Of a DNA stretch of 45,104 nt, positions 32,218-40,693 are shown in pieces. Both the position numbers and the translations under genes were made by a program. The DNA is from UBA6120 sp964495145 (lineage in GTDB: Bacteria; Bacillota_I; Bacilli_A; RFN20; CAG-826): assembly GCA_964495145.1 (NCBI GenBank), contig CAZBUP010000005.1, positions 1 through 45,104 on the forward strand, written 5' to 3'. The notes beneath the pieces were generated by a model. It was given only the letters and a program-made list of their open reading frames with translations. It did not search any database and was not told the DNA's origin. Each line of letters opens with the position of its first letter. Within the stretch, counting starts at the first letter, position 1.

Positions 32218-33090
32218 ATGAAATCCGGATTCGTTTCCATCATCGGCCGACCCAACGTCGGCAAATCGACCCTCATCAACGCCTTAATCGGGCACAAAGT
32301 GTCCATCATCACCCCGAAACCCCAAACCACCCGCAACACGGTTCAAGGTATTTTGCACAAAGAAGGACTGCAGATCATCTTTGTCGATACGCCGGGAATC
32401 CATAAACCGCACCAACGGCTCGGCGAAGCCATGAATCGCATGGCCTACGGATCATTGTTCGACATCGACGCCATTTTGTTGGTGGTCGACAGCGGCATTC
32501 CCTTCGGCCCCGGCGACGTCTATATGCTCGAAAAAATCAAACAGCACGAAAACGTCATTGTCGTCTTCAATAAGATTGACACGACGACCTATCCTTTGAT
32601 TACCTCTTTGAAAGAAACTTACGCCAAATGGCTGCCCAAGGCGCGACAAATCGAGATATCGGCCATCCGATTGGCCAATCTTGAAGAAATCGTTTCCGTC
32701 TTAGAAGAACAACTGCCGGAAGGGCCGGCCTATTTCCCGGAGGATGTCTATACCAATTACCCGGAAGCTTTCTCGATGTCGGAAATCATCCGCGAAAAAG
32801 TCATGCTCTTGACGAAACAGGAAATCCCCCATTCGATTGCCGTCCAAATCGACCGGATCGAGGACAAGGGTCACACGCGTCATATCGGGGCGACCATCAT
32901 TGTCGAAAAGGATTCCCAAAAAGGCATCTTGATCGGCCAAGGCGGTCAGATGATCAAACGCATCGGAACCTTGGCCCGACGAGAACTTGAAAACGACTAT
33001 GGTCGCCACGTGAATTTGGAATTATACGTCCGTGTCGAAGACAATTGGCGCGACTCGCTCTTGCGATTGAAAGAATTCGGCTACAACTGA
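32218..33090 (+). CDS. era: GTPase Era
   Basis: Era (290 aa) binds the 3' end of 16S rRNA during 30S assembly. G motifs: GRPNVGKSTLINAL (P-loop), PQTTRNTVQG (switch I), VDTPGIHKP (G3) and VFNKIDTT (G4). The C-terminal KH domain carries GILIGQGGQMIKRIGTLARR and ends ELYVRVEDNWRDS. It is clustered with YbeY, which acts on the same part of 16S rRNA. Its stop overlaps the recO start as TGATG. Confidence 0.97.
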   Translation: MKSGFVSIIGRPNVGKSTLINALIGHKVSIITPKPQTTRNTVQGILHKEGLQIIFVDTPGIHKPHQRLGEAMNRMAYGSLFDIDAILLVVDSGIPFGPGDVYMLEKIKQHENVIVVFNKIDTTTYPLITSLKETYAKWLPKARQIEISAIRLANLEEIVSVLEEQLPEGPAYFPEDVYTNYPEAFSMSEIIREKVMLLTKQEIPHSIAVQIDRIEDKGHTRHIGATIIVEKDSQKGILIGQGGQMIKRIGTLARRELENDYGRHVNLELYVRVEDNWRDSLLRLKEFGYN

Positions 33091-33788
33091 TGGAATATGA
33101 CGGCCTGGTCGTCGAACTGATCCCCATCAAAGAAGAAGACGCGATGGTCCGCCTTTTAACCTCGGACGGGATCGTGACGTTTTTCGCCCGCCGGGCCATG
33201 AATCAAAAAAGCCCCGACTACAGCGCCTTACAACCATTTGCCTCCGGCCACTATTGGATAAGCGAAGGCGCACAAAGCGGCCTTCGTCTAAGCCAGGCCC
33301 AATTGAAGAAATATCACGGTTTCAATTATTCGACTTTGCCGCAGCTCGCCGTGCTTGAGTTGATCAAGGAAACTTTGGCGACCATCACCATCGACGGCGA
33401 AGCCTTGGCGATCTATCACCTTGTGAACGAAACGATCGATTTAGCCACATCATCGGATAATGCTTTTCTGGCGGCCGCCCGCTATTTGATAAGACTCATG
33501 CATGAACTCGGCTGGGGACTCCAATTGTCGCAATGCGTTGTTTGTGACGCGAAAACCGACATCGTCGGGGTGAGTCTACCACTAGGCGGATTCGTGTGCC
33601 GACGCCATTATCAGCCAAATGAAGCCATCACCCTTTCGGCTACTTCCATGAAACTGCTCCATGACCTAGATACGGATCCGGTTAACAGACTAATTGCTGA
33701 CGATGCCATCTTACCGCTGATCGGATTATTAGGCCAACATTACCATAATGCGACCGGCCGAGCTTTGAATAGTTTGAAATTATTCTGA
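33090..33788 (+). CDS. recO: DNA repair protein RecO
   Basis: RecO (232 aa) helps load RecA at gaps with RecR. The N-terminal OB fold (GLVVELIPIKEEDAMVRLLTSDG) ends in FARRAMNQKSPDYSALQPF, and a Cys-rich zinc region (CVVC, then FVCRRH) lies in the C-terminal half. The ATG at 33090 overlaps the era TGA; an upstream in-frame TTG frame has no similarity. It ends the ybeY operon. Confidence 0.92.
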   Translation: MEYDGLVVELIPIKEEDAMVRLLTSDGIVTFFARRAMNQKSPDYSALQPFASGHYWISEGAQSGLRLSQAQLKKYHGFNYSTLPQLAVLELIKETLATITIDGEALAIYHLVNETIDLATSSDNAFLAAARYLIRLMHELGWGLQLSQCVVCDAKTDIVGVSLPLGGFVCRRHYQPNEAITLSATSMKLLHDLDTDPVNRLIADDAILPLIGLLGQHYHNATGRALNSLKLF

Positions 33789-33806
33789 CAATACTCTTAT
33801 AGTGGG

Positions 33807-33835
33807 TTGACAAGTTATCTTAATCGCAGGATAAT
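33807..33835 (+). promoter_or_regulatory. glyS promoter
   Basis: TTGACA (33807-33812), 17-base spacer, GATAAT (33830-33835), 19 bases after the recO stop. No T-box is present in the short leader. Confidence 0.8.
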
Positions 33836-33870
33836 TGCTTTCGCGCACGCCTGTGCCGGAGGAGTCACCT

Positions 33871-35241
33871 ATGGCCGATCTCAAATTCGATACGATTGTC
33901 ACCCACTTGCAAACCTACGGGTTTGTTTATCAGGGTTCTGAAATTTACGGAGGCTTGTCCAATACTTGGGATTATGGCCCTTTGGGCGTGGAACTGATCA
34001 ATAACCTGAAACGGGCTTGGTGGAAGAAATTCGTTCAGGAATCACCTACCAACGTCGGTATCGATTCCGCCATTTTAATGAATCCCAAGGTTTGGGAAGC
34101 GACCAAACACGTTTCGACCTTCAACGACCCGCTCATCGACTGCAAATATTGCAAAATGCGGCATCGGGCTGACAAATTGATCGAAGAAGCATATCCAGAC
34201 GTCCCCGTCGGAGCCATGAGCCAAACCGAACTAATGGCTTTCATCCGCGATAACCATGTCCCTTGCCCCCAATGTGGGAAAAGCGACTTCACGGACATCC
34301 GCCAATTCAACATGATGTTCAAAACCCATATCGGCGTGACTGACGACAGCCAATCGCTCGTTTACCTGCGCCCGGAAACGGCTCAGGGCGTCATCGTCAA
34401 CTTCAAGAACATCGCCCGCACGACCCGGCGAAAACTTCCTTTGGGAGTCGCCAGCGTCGGCAAGGCCTTCCGCAATGAAATCACCCCGGGGCAATTTACT
34501 TTCCGGACCCGGGAATTCACTCAATTAGAGCTGGAATTCTTCTGTGCCCCGGGCACGAATCTTAAATGGTTCGCCTACTGGAAAGAGTACGCCATGCATT
34601 TCTTGAGGGGATTGGGCGTCAAGGACGTCAAATTGCGCTTCCGCGACCACAGTCAGAAGGAATTGGCCTTTTATAGCCAGGCCACCAGCGACATCGAATA
34701 CCTGTTCCCATTCGGTTGGGGTGAGGTTTGGGGCATCGCCGATCGCGGCAATTACGATTTGTCACGACACCAAGAGTATTCGGGCAAACCGCTGGATTAC
34801 CTCGATCCGGACACCAACGAAAAATTCATTCCCTGCATCGTCGAACCGTCACTGGGACTTGATCGTCTGGCCTTGATGGTCATCTGTGATTCATATGAAG
34901 AAGAGATCCTCGAAAAGGACACGCGCGTGGTCATGCATTTGCACCCGGCCATCGCGCCTTATCAAGTGGCGGTCTTGCCGCTCAGCAAACAATTGAACGA
35001 AAAAGCCCAAGAAATCGTGTCAATCCTGAATCCGCACTTCAGTGTCGTTTATGATGAGACTGGCAGCATCGGCAAGCGATATCGGCGCCAAGACGCCATC
35101 GGGACTCCCTTCTGCATCACGGTCGATTTTGATACGGCCACCGATCAATCGGTGACCATTCGTGATCGCGACACCATGAAGCAGATTCGTATGCCGATTG
35201 ACGACTTAATTAAGTACATACGCGTAAAAGTGTTTTATTAG
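33871..35241 (+). CDS. glyS: Glycyl-tRNA synthetase, alpha2 (single-chain) type
   Basis: GlyRS (456 aa) of the homodimeric class II type. MADLKFDTIVTHLQTYGFV and YQGSEIYGGLSNTWDYGPLGVEL open it, then a zinc-like pair (CKYC, CPQC), motif 2 FRNEITPGQFTFRTREFTQ and motif 3 EPSLGLDRLAL, with the C-terminal anticodon-binding domain (QVAVLPLSKQLNEKA). The ATG at 33871 follows GGAGGAG; a frame start at 33835 is ruled out because it lies at the promoter. The alpha2 type is shared with Mollicutes and many Bacillota, unlike the alpha2beta2 E. coli enzyme. Confidence 0.96.
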   Translation: MADLKFDTIVTHLQTYGFVYQGSEIYGGLSNTWDYGPLGVELINNLKRAWWKKFVQESPTNVGIDSAILMNPKVWEATKHVSTFNDPLIDCKYCKMRHRADKLIEEAYPDVPVGAMSQTELMAFIRDNHVPCPQCGKSDFTDIRQFNMMFKTHIGVTDDSQSLVYLRPETAQGVIVNFKNIARTTRRKLPLGVASVGKAFRNEITPGQFTFRTREFTQLELEFFCAPGTNLKWFAYWKEYAMHFLRGLGVKDVKLRFRDHSQKELAFYSQATSDIEYLFPFGWGEVWGIADRGNYDLSRHQEYSGKPLDYLDPDTNEKFIPCIVEPSLGLDRLALMVICDSYEEEILEKDTRVVMHLHPAIAPYQVAVLPLSKQLNEKAQEIVSILNPHFSVVYDETGSIGKRYRRQDAIGTPFCITVDFDTATDQSVTIRDRDTMKQIRMPIDDLIKYIRVKVFY

Positions 35242-35280
35242 TTTGAAAATAGTAAATATATAGTAAAGGATTGGCGCTTA

Positions 35281-37071
35281 ATGGCCTTTGATCGTTCCCC
35301 CATCGACGACTTGTTGAAACACGCTGATATCGTCAACGTCATTTCCAATTACATCAACGTCACCAAGAAGGGCCGCAACTTTGTTGCCTTGTGTCCGTTC
35401 CACGACGACAAGAATCCCTCGCTGCAGATCAGCCGTGACAAGCAAATTTTCAAATGCTTCGTGTGTGGCCAAGGCGGTAACGCCGTCCAGTTCGTGTCCG
35501 CTTATGAGAAGATTCCGTTCATGAACGCCGCCCGCAAGGTCGCCGAACTGGTCAACTACACCGATGATCGATTGAAACAGCATGGCGACGTCCAAGCCGC
35601 CAATCCGGAGTTAACGCCTTATTATGCCTGCATGCGCGACGCCTTGGAGTTTTACAAATTCATCTTTACCACCGAAGCGGCCGAACCGGCCTTGGCTTAT
35701 CTTGAGTCGCGTCAAATCAGCGACACCATTCGCCAGAAGTTCGAAATCGGCTACAGCCTTCCCGACGGCAAAGGCATCATTCAATATTTGTTGAACAAGG
35801 GCCATTCCCGTTCGACCATGGAGCAACTGGGCATCATCACCATGAGCCAGGAAGCCACCGATCGATTGGCCGGACGCGTCATATTCCCGATTCACGACCG
35901 TTATGGACGCGTGGTCGGTTTCTCGGGTCGCCGCATCGAAGCCGGCGATAGCCCCAAATACATCAATTCGCCCGAATCGAAGATATTCATCAAGAGCAGC
36001 ATTCTCTATCACTATCACCAAGCCAAGGAAGCGGCCCGTCACGCTCAATATCTTTACGTCCTTGAGGGTTTCATGGACGTCATCGCCTTGTATCGGGCCG
36101 GCATCGACGCCGCCGTAGCCCTGATGGGTACGGCCTTTACCAAAAACCATCTGGCGATGCTGAGAATTCCCAATGTCGAACTGCGGATTTGCCTTGACGG
36201 CGACGCCGCCGGGCAAGCCGCCATGATGAAGATGATCCCGCCTCTGGATCAAAGCCGCCTGACGTATCGCTTCGTAATGAATTCGGGCGATGAACGCGAT
36301 AGCGACGAAATACTGAATGCCGAAGGGCCCGATGCCTTGAAGCAATACCTCAATAATCTCGCCAATCGGCTGGAGTTCGCCCTCGATTACTATTCAAAGG
36401 CGCGCCCCCTCAAAACGACCGAGCAGCGCAGCCACCTCGTCAACTTGATGCTTCCGATGTTGGCAGCCACCGTCAGCGACCTGATGTTGGAAGAGTATGT
36501 CAAGAAATTGTCCGAAGCCACCTCGTTCACGCGGCCGACTATTATGAAGATGGTCAATGCTTACAAAGAGAAAAACGGCCCCATCGACGTCCAAAGCTTC
36601 TACGAGCGCTTCCGTCCGGAAGCCCGCCACCTGCGCCGCTTCCAGCGAGCCGAACGGCAATTACTGTACTTCATGCTGACGGATGCCCGGGCCATCGAGT
36701 TCTACAAGACGAAAATCGAATACTTCTATGACGACATCTACCGTCAGATCGCCAACTTCATCGTCGAACGGTCAGCCGAAGAAGAATTGCCCTCGCTAAA
36801 CAGCCTCCTGAGCGACATCAACCAACTGGAGGCCGACAAGAAAGAGGCCATCGTCAAGGAAGTGACCGAGGTCGCCCTTGAAAAAGACTATCCCAAGTGC
36901 GACGAGGCCTTGCTTGAGGAAATTCAGCAAGTGATTGTCTCCGAACGCGAAGCCTTCCATTACCAGATGCAGTTGCAGCGAGCCCTCGAAGGCAAAGACG
37001 AAAAGGAAAAAGCCCGCATCGTGACTGAGTTCAACCGCTTGATGAAAAAGAATAAACCGAATGAGAAATGA
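35281..37071 (+). CDS. dnaG: DNA primase
   Basis: DnaG (596 aa) makes RNA primers at the fork. The N-terminal zinc finger is C38, H41, C59 and C62 (CPFHDDKNPSLQ, FKCFVCGQGG). The RNAP-like core follows with GRVIFPIHDRYGRVVGFSGR and the TOPRIM residues in VLEGFMDVIAL and CLDGDAAGQAA. The C-terminal part is a helical DnaB-binding domain. A TAAAGGA lies 8 bases upstream. It is followed by rpoD with an 11-base gap, the macromolecular synthesis order dnaG-rpoD. Confidence 0.97.
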   Translation: MAFDRSPIDDLLKHADIVNVISNYINVTKKGRNFVALCPFHDDKNPSLQISRDKQIFKCFVCGQGGNAVQFVSAYEKIPFMNAARKVAELVNYTDDRLKQHGDVQAANPELTPYYACMRDALEFYKFIFTTEAAEPALAYLESRQISDTIRQKFEIGYSLPDGKGIIQYLLNKGHSRSTMEQLGIITMSQEATDRLAGRVIFPIHDRYGRVVGFSGRRIEAGDSPKYINSPESKIFIKSSILYHYHQAKEAARHAQYLYVLEGFMDVIALYRAGIDAAVALMGTAFTKNHLAMLRIPNVELRICLDGDAAGQAAMMKMIPPLDQSRLTYRFVMNSGDERDSDEILNAEGPDALKQYLNNLANRLEFALDYYSKARPLKTTEQRSHLVNLMLPMLAATVSDLMLEEYVKKLSEATSFTRPTIMKMVNAYKEKNGPIDVQSFYERFRPEARHLRRFQRAERQLLYFMLTDARAIEFYKTKIEYFYDDIYRQIANFIVERSAEEELPSLNSLLSDINQLEADKKEAIVKEVTEVALEKDYPKCDEALLEEIQQVIVSEREAFHYQMQLQRALEGKDEKEKARIVTEFNRLMKKNKPNEK

Positions 37072-37081
37072 GGAATTGAAT

Positions 37082-38347
37082 ATGGCAAAAACCAAAAAAC
37101 CGATCGCAGGCGAAGAAGCTTTGCTTGAGAAAGTCAACGAGGACGAAGTCGTTATCGAAGAGGAAGAGGAAATCGAAACCCTCGACTCGATCAAAAAACG
37201 CTTTCAAAAGAAAGCCGAAGCCGAAGGCTCGATCAGCCAAGACGAGCTGTTCGACGCCATCGAGCATCTTGAATTGAGCGACGACGACACTGAGAAGCTG
37301 GTCCTTTTCTTCAAAAGCAAAGGCATCGAAGTCGTGGTTGACGAAGATGACGATATCGATGACATCGTCGTCGACGAAACCAAAATCAAAGAAGCGGAAA
37401 CCGCCGATTTCGTCGAAGGCGACCTGTTTCAATCCGAATACGAAGACGACGAAGTCGAGGACGAAGACATCGACATCAATCGTTTCGACGCCTTCTCGAC
37501 CGGGGACATCAAGGTCAACGATTCGGTTAAGATCTACTTAAAAGACATCGGTAAAGTCGATTTATTAAAACCGAGCGAGGAAATCGAAATCGCCAAGGCG
37601 ATCCTTAACGGCGATGAAAAAGCCAAGGAACGCTTGATCAATTCCAACCTGCGCTTGGTCGTCAACATCGCCAAGCACTACGTCGGGCGCGGCATGCTGT
37701 TCTTGGATTTGATTCAAGAAGGCAGTCTCGGCCTCATCAAAGCGGTTGAAAAATTCGACTACACCAAGGGATTCAAGTTTTCGACTTACGCCACCTGGTG
37801 GATCCGTCAAGCCATCACGCGGGCCATCGCCGACCAAGCCCGGACGATTCGTATCCCGGTCCACATGGTGGAAACCATCAACAAGATGACGCGGGTCCAA
37901 CGCCAATTGGTCCAAGAGTTGGGGCGCGAACCTTCGGCCGAGGAGATTTCCAGCAAGCTGAACGGCGAGATGAGCCCGGAACGAATTCGCGAAATCCAAC
38001 GGATCGCCTTAGAACCGGTCAGCCTCGAAACGCCAATCGGCGAAGAAGACGATTCCCATCTCGGCGATTTCATCGAAGACAAAGACGCCACCAGCCCGAT
38101 GGAACATACGACTCAAGTGCTTCTTAAAGAAGAATTATATAAAATCATGCAGGATTTGACCGATCGCGAGGAGCGGGTTTTACGCTTGCGCTACGGCCTT
38201 GACGACAATCGGCCGCGGACCCTTGAAGAAGTCGGACACGAATTCGGGGTCACCCGTGAACGCATCCGGCAAATCGAAGCCAAAGCCATCCGCAAACTGC
38301 GGCATCCGACTCGGGCCAAACGCCTGGGCGATTACCGCGACATCTAA
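37082..38347 (+). CDS. rpoD: RNA polymerase primary sigma factor (RpoD/SigA)
   Basis: The housekeeping sigma factor (421 aa). A long acidic N-terminal region (about residues 1-140, many Asp/Glu) precedes region 1.2 (DSVKIYLKDIGKVDLLKPSEE). Region 2 has NLRLVVNIAKHYVGRGM and FKFSTYATWWIRQAITRAIA; region 3 follows; region 4 has TDREERVLRLRYGL and a helix-turn-helix TLEEVGHEFGVTRERIRQIE. The ATG at 37082 is preferred since GAGGAA lies 8 bases upstream; an ATG at 37061 lies inside dnaG. The TTGACA/TATAAT-like promoters found in the window fit this factor. Confidence 0.97.
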   Translation: MAKTKKPIAGEEALLEKVNEDEVVIEEEEEIETLDSIKKRFQKKAEAEGSISQDELFDAIEHLELSDDDTEKLVLFFKSKGIEVVVDEDDDIDDIVVDETKIKEAETADFVEGDLFQSEYEDDEVEDEDIDINRFDAFSTGDIKVNDSVKIYLKDIGKVDLLKPSEEIEIAKAILNGDEKAKERLINSNLRLVVNIAKHYVGRGMLFLDLIQEGSLGLIKAVEKFDYTKGFKFSTYATWWIRQAITRAIADQARTIRIPVHMVETINKMTRVQRQLVQELGREPSAEEISSKLNGEMSPERIREIQRIALEPVSLETPIGEEDDSHLGDFIEDKDATSPMEHTTQVLLKEELYKIMQDLTDREERVLRLRYGLDDNRPRTLEEVGHEFGVTRERIRQIEAKAIRKLRHPTRAKRLGDYRDI

Positions 38348-38348
38348 C

Positions 38349-39005
38349 ATGAAGATCGCCGAGCGCCTCCGGGCGATCGCAACGCTCGTGCCGGCTGGTG
38401 CCACCGTCGCCGACATCGGCTCCGACCATGGTCTTTTGCTTGATTATCTATTGAACATAGGCCGAATCGAAAAAGGATACGCCACCGATAACAAAGACGG
38501 TCCTTTTAAGCGCCTCTTGGTTCATTTCCGCGATGAGCCCCGCGTCCAAGTTTACCTGGCCGACGGATTAACCGGGCTGCCTGCTGACGTGGACGCCGTC
38601 GTCATCGCCGGCATGGGCGGATTATTGATTAACCGCATGCTAACCGCCGGTCGTTCAAGTCTCGATCAAATCGATGATTTGATAGTCTCGCCCCATCAGC
38701 AAGTGGCCGAAGTCCGCCAACTGATGATGAATGACGGCTTTCGAATCGATGACGAGCTTATCGTCGAAGAAGATGGTCAGTTTTACGAGGTAATGCGGTT
38801 CGTCAAAGGAAAAGCTGATTATTCTATTCAGGAATTGCGCTACGGACCCCTGAATTTAAAACGTCACGATCAAACCTTAATCAAGAAGATGAAGGCTCGG
38901 ATCGAGACGATCGACCGGCTCTTAAACAAAGATTTACCCGATTTTCGCATCGAAGAACTGAAACAAGAAAAGGAGTGGCTGCACCAATATGATCAAAACC
39001 TCTAG
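38349..39005 (+). CDS. trmK: tRNA (adenine22-N1)-methyltransferase TrmK
   Basis: TrmK (218 aa) methylates A22 in tRNA. The SAM-binding motif VADIGSDHGLLLDYLL and the catalytic-site AVVIAGMGGLLINRML, followed by LIVSPHQQVAEVR, are diagnostic (VLQP replaced by VSPH is common). The C-terminal helical region is rich in Lys and Glu. It begins one base after the rpoD stop and overlaps nif3 by 17 bases, matching B. subtilis sigA-(cccA)-trmK-yqfO. Confidence 0.93.
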   Translation: MKIAERLRAIATLVPAGATVADIGSDHGLLLDYLLNIGRIEKGYATDNKDGPFKRLLVHFRDEPRVQVYLADGLTGLPADVDAVVIAGMGGLLINRMLTAGRSSLDQIDDLIVSPHQQVAEVRQLMMNDGFRIDDELIVEEDGQFYEVMRFVKGKADYSIQELRYGPLNLKRHDQTLIKKMKARIETIDRLLNKDLPDFRIEELKQEKEWLHQYDQNL

Positions 39006-39759
39006 TCTAATAGCCAAACTGGCCAAGCGCTTTCCCAAGCGATTCGCCAAAGAATACCATGATCACGTCGGCTTGATGGTCGGCCCCTTGCCGGCATATT
39101 TATCCTCAATCTATCTGGCTTTGGATTTCGACGAGACCGTGTATGAGGATGCCTTGGCGTTTAAACCCGACTTGATTATCACCCATCATCCGTTCATCTA
39201 CGGCTCGCGGGCGAAAATAGCCAAAACCGATCCGGACAAAGCCGCCTTGATTCACCGCGTCGAACATGATGGATTGCGGATTTATAGCCTGCATACGAAC
39301 TTTGATCGCGGCCGCGGCGGCATGAATGACGCTTTAGCGGAAGCGCTTGGGCTTGAAGACATCCATCCGCTGGTCAACGACCCAATGGCTCGCGGTGGCC
39401 GCCTAAAGACACCACTCAGCGTCGAAGAAGCTGCCATCTATGCCAAAAAGCAATTAAACGCCACTTATGGACTGCTTTTGCCATATGGTAAGCAGATCGT
39501 CAGCCGGATCGCCATCGTTGGAGGCGGCGGTTCAAAATCCCACGCCATCGCCATGGACGAAGGCTATGATATGTACATTTCCGGCGATGCCCCGCACCAT
39601 GTCCGGCGCAGCATCATCAACCGCCATTTCAATTACTTGGACCTCCCCCATGAAATCGAATCGATCTTCATGGACCAAATGGAAAAGTTGCTGATTGAAA
39701 TCGATCCGTCCCTCATCATAAAAAAAGCGCCCCGCCAGAGCGAAGCGCAACCGATTTAA
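38989..39759 (+). CDS. Nif3-like dinuclear metal center protein (YqfO family)
   Basis: This 256-aa protein has the Nif3/DUF34 fold with metal ligands in THHPFIYG, HTNFDRGRGGMND and, near the C-terminus, SGDAPHHVRRS and LPHEIES. It is the short form without the PII-like insert seen in B. subtilis YqfO (about 370 aa). The family may act as GTP cyclohydrolase I-like or nucleotide hydrolases, but no role is firm. The last 14 residues (KKAPRQSEAQPI) are encoded by the opposing ispH terminator and may not be functional. Its TAA shares a TTAA palindrome with the ispH stop. Confidence 0.88.
   Translation: MIKTSSLIAKLAKRFPKRFAKEYHDHVGLMVGPLPAYLSSIYLALDFDETVYEDALAFKPDLIITHHPFIYGSRAKIAKTDPDKAALIHRVEHDGLRIYSLHTNFDRGRGGMNDALAEALGLEDIHPLVNDPMARGGRLKTPLSVEEAAIYAKKQLNATYGLLLPYGKQIVSRIAIVGGGGSKSHAIAMDEGYDMYISGDAPHHVRRSIINRHFNYLDLPHEIESIFMDQMEKLLIEIDPSLIIKKAPRQSEAQPI
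39720..39748 (-). terminator. Intrinsic terminator of ispH, inside nif3
   Basis: On the minus strand GCGCTTCGC (39748-39740) pairs with GCGGGGCGC (39735-39727) over nine positions (two G-U), loop TCTG, then seven U (A at 39720-39726). It lies in the nif3 coding region, starting 8 bases beyond the ispH stop. Confidence 0.85.
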
Positions 39760-40628
39760 CGTTTTTTCAAATAAGCAATGATCTCGTCGGTCAACTCCGG
39801 TGGCGTGGAAGCGCCGGCGGCCACGGCCACGAGTTTTTTGTTGATCAAATCCCCGGGATGGATGTCTTCGAGGGCATTGATGCGGTAGACCAAAGCCCGT
39901 GGGTGGGTTTTCTTGGCCACTTCGACAAGTTTTTCGGTATTGCTGGAATGGGAACTGCCGACGATGTAGATCAAGTCGCAGTGGGCCGGTATGTCGATGA
40001 CCGCCTGTTGCCGAAGACGCGTGGCCGAGCAAATTTCCTCGTTGATGATGATTTTGTCAAAGAGCCGGGTTAAGTCATTGTGGATGGGCTTCAATTCCAA
40101 GAACGACAACGTCGTTTGGTTCAAGACGAAGGTGTCTTTCAATAAATCGGCTTGGTGATAATCGAACTTGTCCTTGACGTCGTACAGGATGATATTGGGG
40201 TCGATTGAAAGGGCAGCCGTCGTTTCCGGATGGCCTTTTTTCCCGATGAAGATCACTTGTTGGTTCGCCTTAACGGCGGCTCGGATCAAATCGTGGTTGC
40301 GGGTTACCCGCGAACAAGTGGCGTCGATAAAGGTGATGCTGCGGCTCTTGGCGATTTCCTCAAGTTCCTGGACATGGCCGTGGGCCGAGAAGATGATGAT
40401 GGTCGAAGGATTGATTTCCTGCAACAGCTCTTTATGGCTCTTGGTCGTGTCGTAAATGGTGAAGATGCCCTTCTTTTGCAACCGCTTGATCACTTCTTCA
40501 TTGTGAACGAGCATTCCCAAAATGGCGACGGCCCGCGTGGGGTTCTCGTATTTGGTCTGTTCGGCGATTTTGATGGCATTGACGACGCCCATGCAATAGC
40601 CATGGGGGTTGGTGATGTATACGTTCAT
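39756..40628 (-). CDS. ispH: 4-hydroxy-3-methylbut-2-enyl diphosphate reductase
   Basis: IspH (290 aa) makes IPP and DMAPP in the last MEP step. The 4Fe-4S ligands are C12 (NPHGYCMGV), C105 (IDATCSRVTRNHD) and C200 (NEEICSATRLRQ). LVHNEEVI and SAHGHVQE supply substrate-binding residues. The usual ATCPLV is here ATCSRV. The ATG at 40628 is used; the frame runs to 40703 but its start is upstream of the promoter. No SD: TGATACAAT lies 10 bases before the ATG. It is divergent from cshB. Confidence 0.94.
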   Translation of the reverse strand: MNVYITNPHGYCMGVVNAIKIAEQTKYENPTRAVAILGMLVHNEEVIKRLQKKGIFTIYDTTKSHKELLQEINPSTIIIFSAHGHVQELEEIAKSRSITFIDATCSRVTRNHDLIRAAVKANQQVIFIGKKGHPETTAALSIDPNIILYDVKDKFDYHQADLLKDTFVLNQTTLSFLELKPIHNDLTRLFDKIIINEEICSATRLRQQAVIDIPAHCDLIYIVGSSHSSNTEKLVEVAKKTHPRALVYRINALEDIHPGDLINKKLVAVAAGASTPPELTDEIIAYLKKR

Positions 40629-40638
40629 AACGTAATTA

Positions 40639-40647
40639 ATTGTATCA
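40639..40647 (-). promoter_or_regulatory. Extended -10 promoter for ispH
   Basis: Minus-strand TGATACAAT (TACAAT at 40644-40639), ending 10 bases before the ATG; weak -35. Confidence 0.55.
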
Positions 40648-40671
40648 CAAGAAAAAGACGGCCGCATTGTG

Positions 40672-40677
40672 TATAAT
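40672..40677 (+). promoter_or_regulatory. TATAAT -10 for cshB
   Basis: TATAAT at 40672-40677, 16 bases before the ATG at 40694. No clear -35 and no SD. Confidence 0.5.
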
Positions 40678-40693
40678 ATGGACTGGTAACTAT

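Noticed and set aside
33842..33856. GCAC-GCCT-GTGC hairpin as a T-box or riboswitch before glyS
   Set aside because: The leader is only about 30 bases and lacks the T-box consensus, stem I and terminator.
33835..33870. Longer N-terminus for glyS
   Set aside because: It begins at the -10 box of a near-consensus promoter, and GlyRS homologues start near MADLKF after a strong SD.
39762..39767. Plus-strand terminator of nif3 using the TTTTTT after its stop
   Set aside because: The hairpin is 13 bases away from the T run, too far for a normal intrinsic terminator; the structure fits the minus-strand ispH much better.
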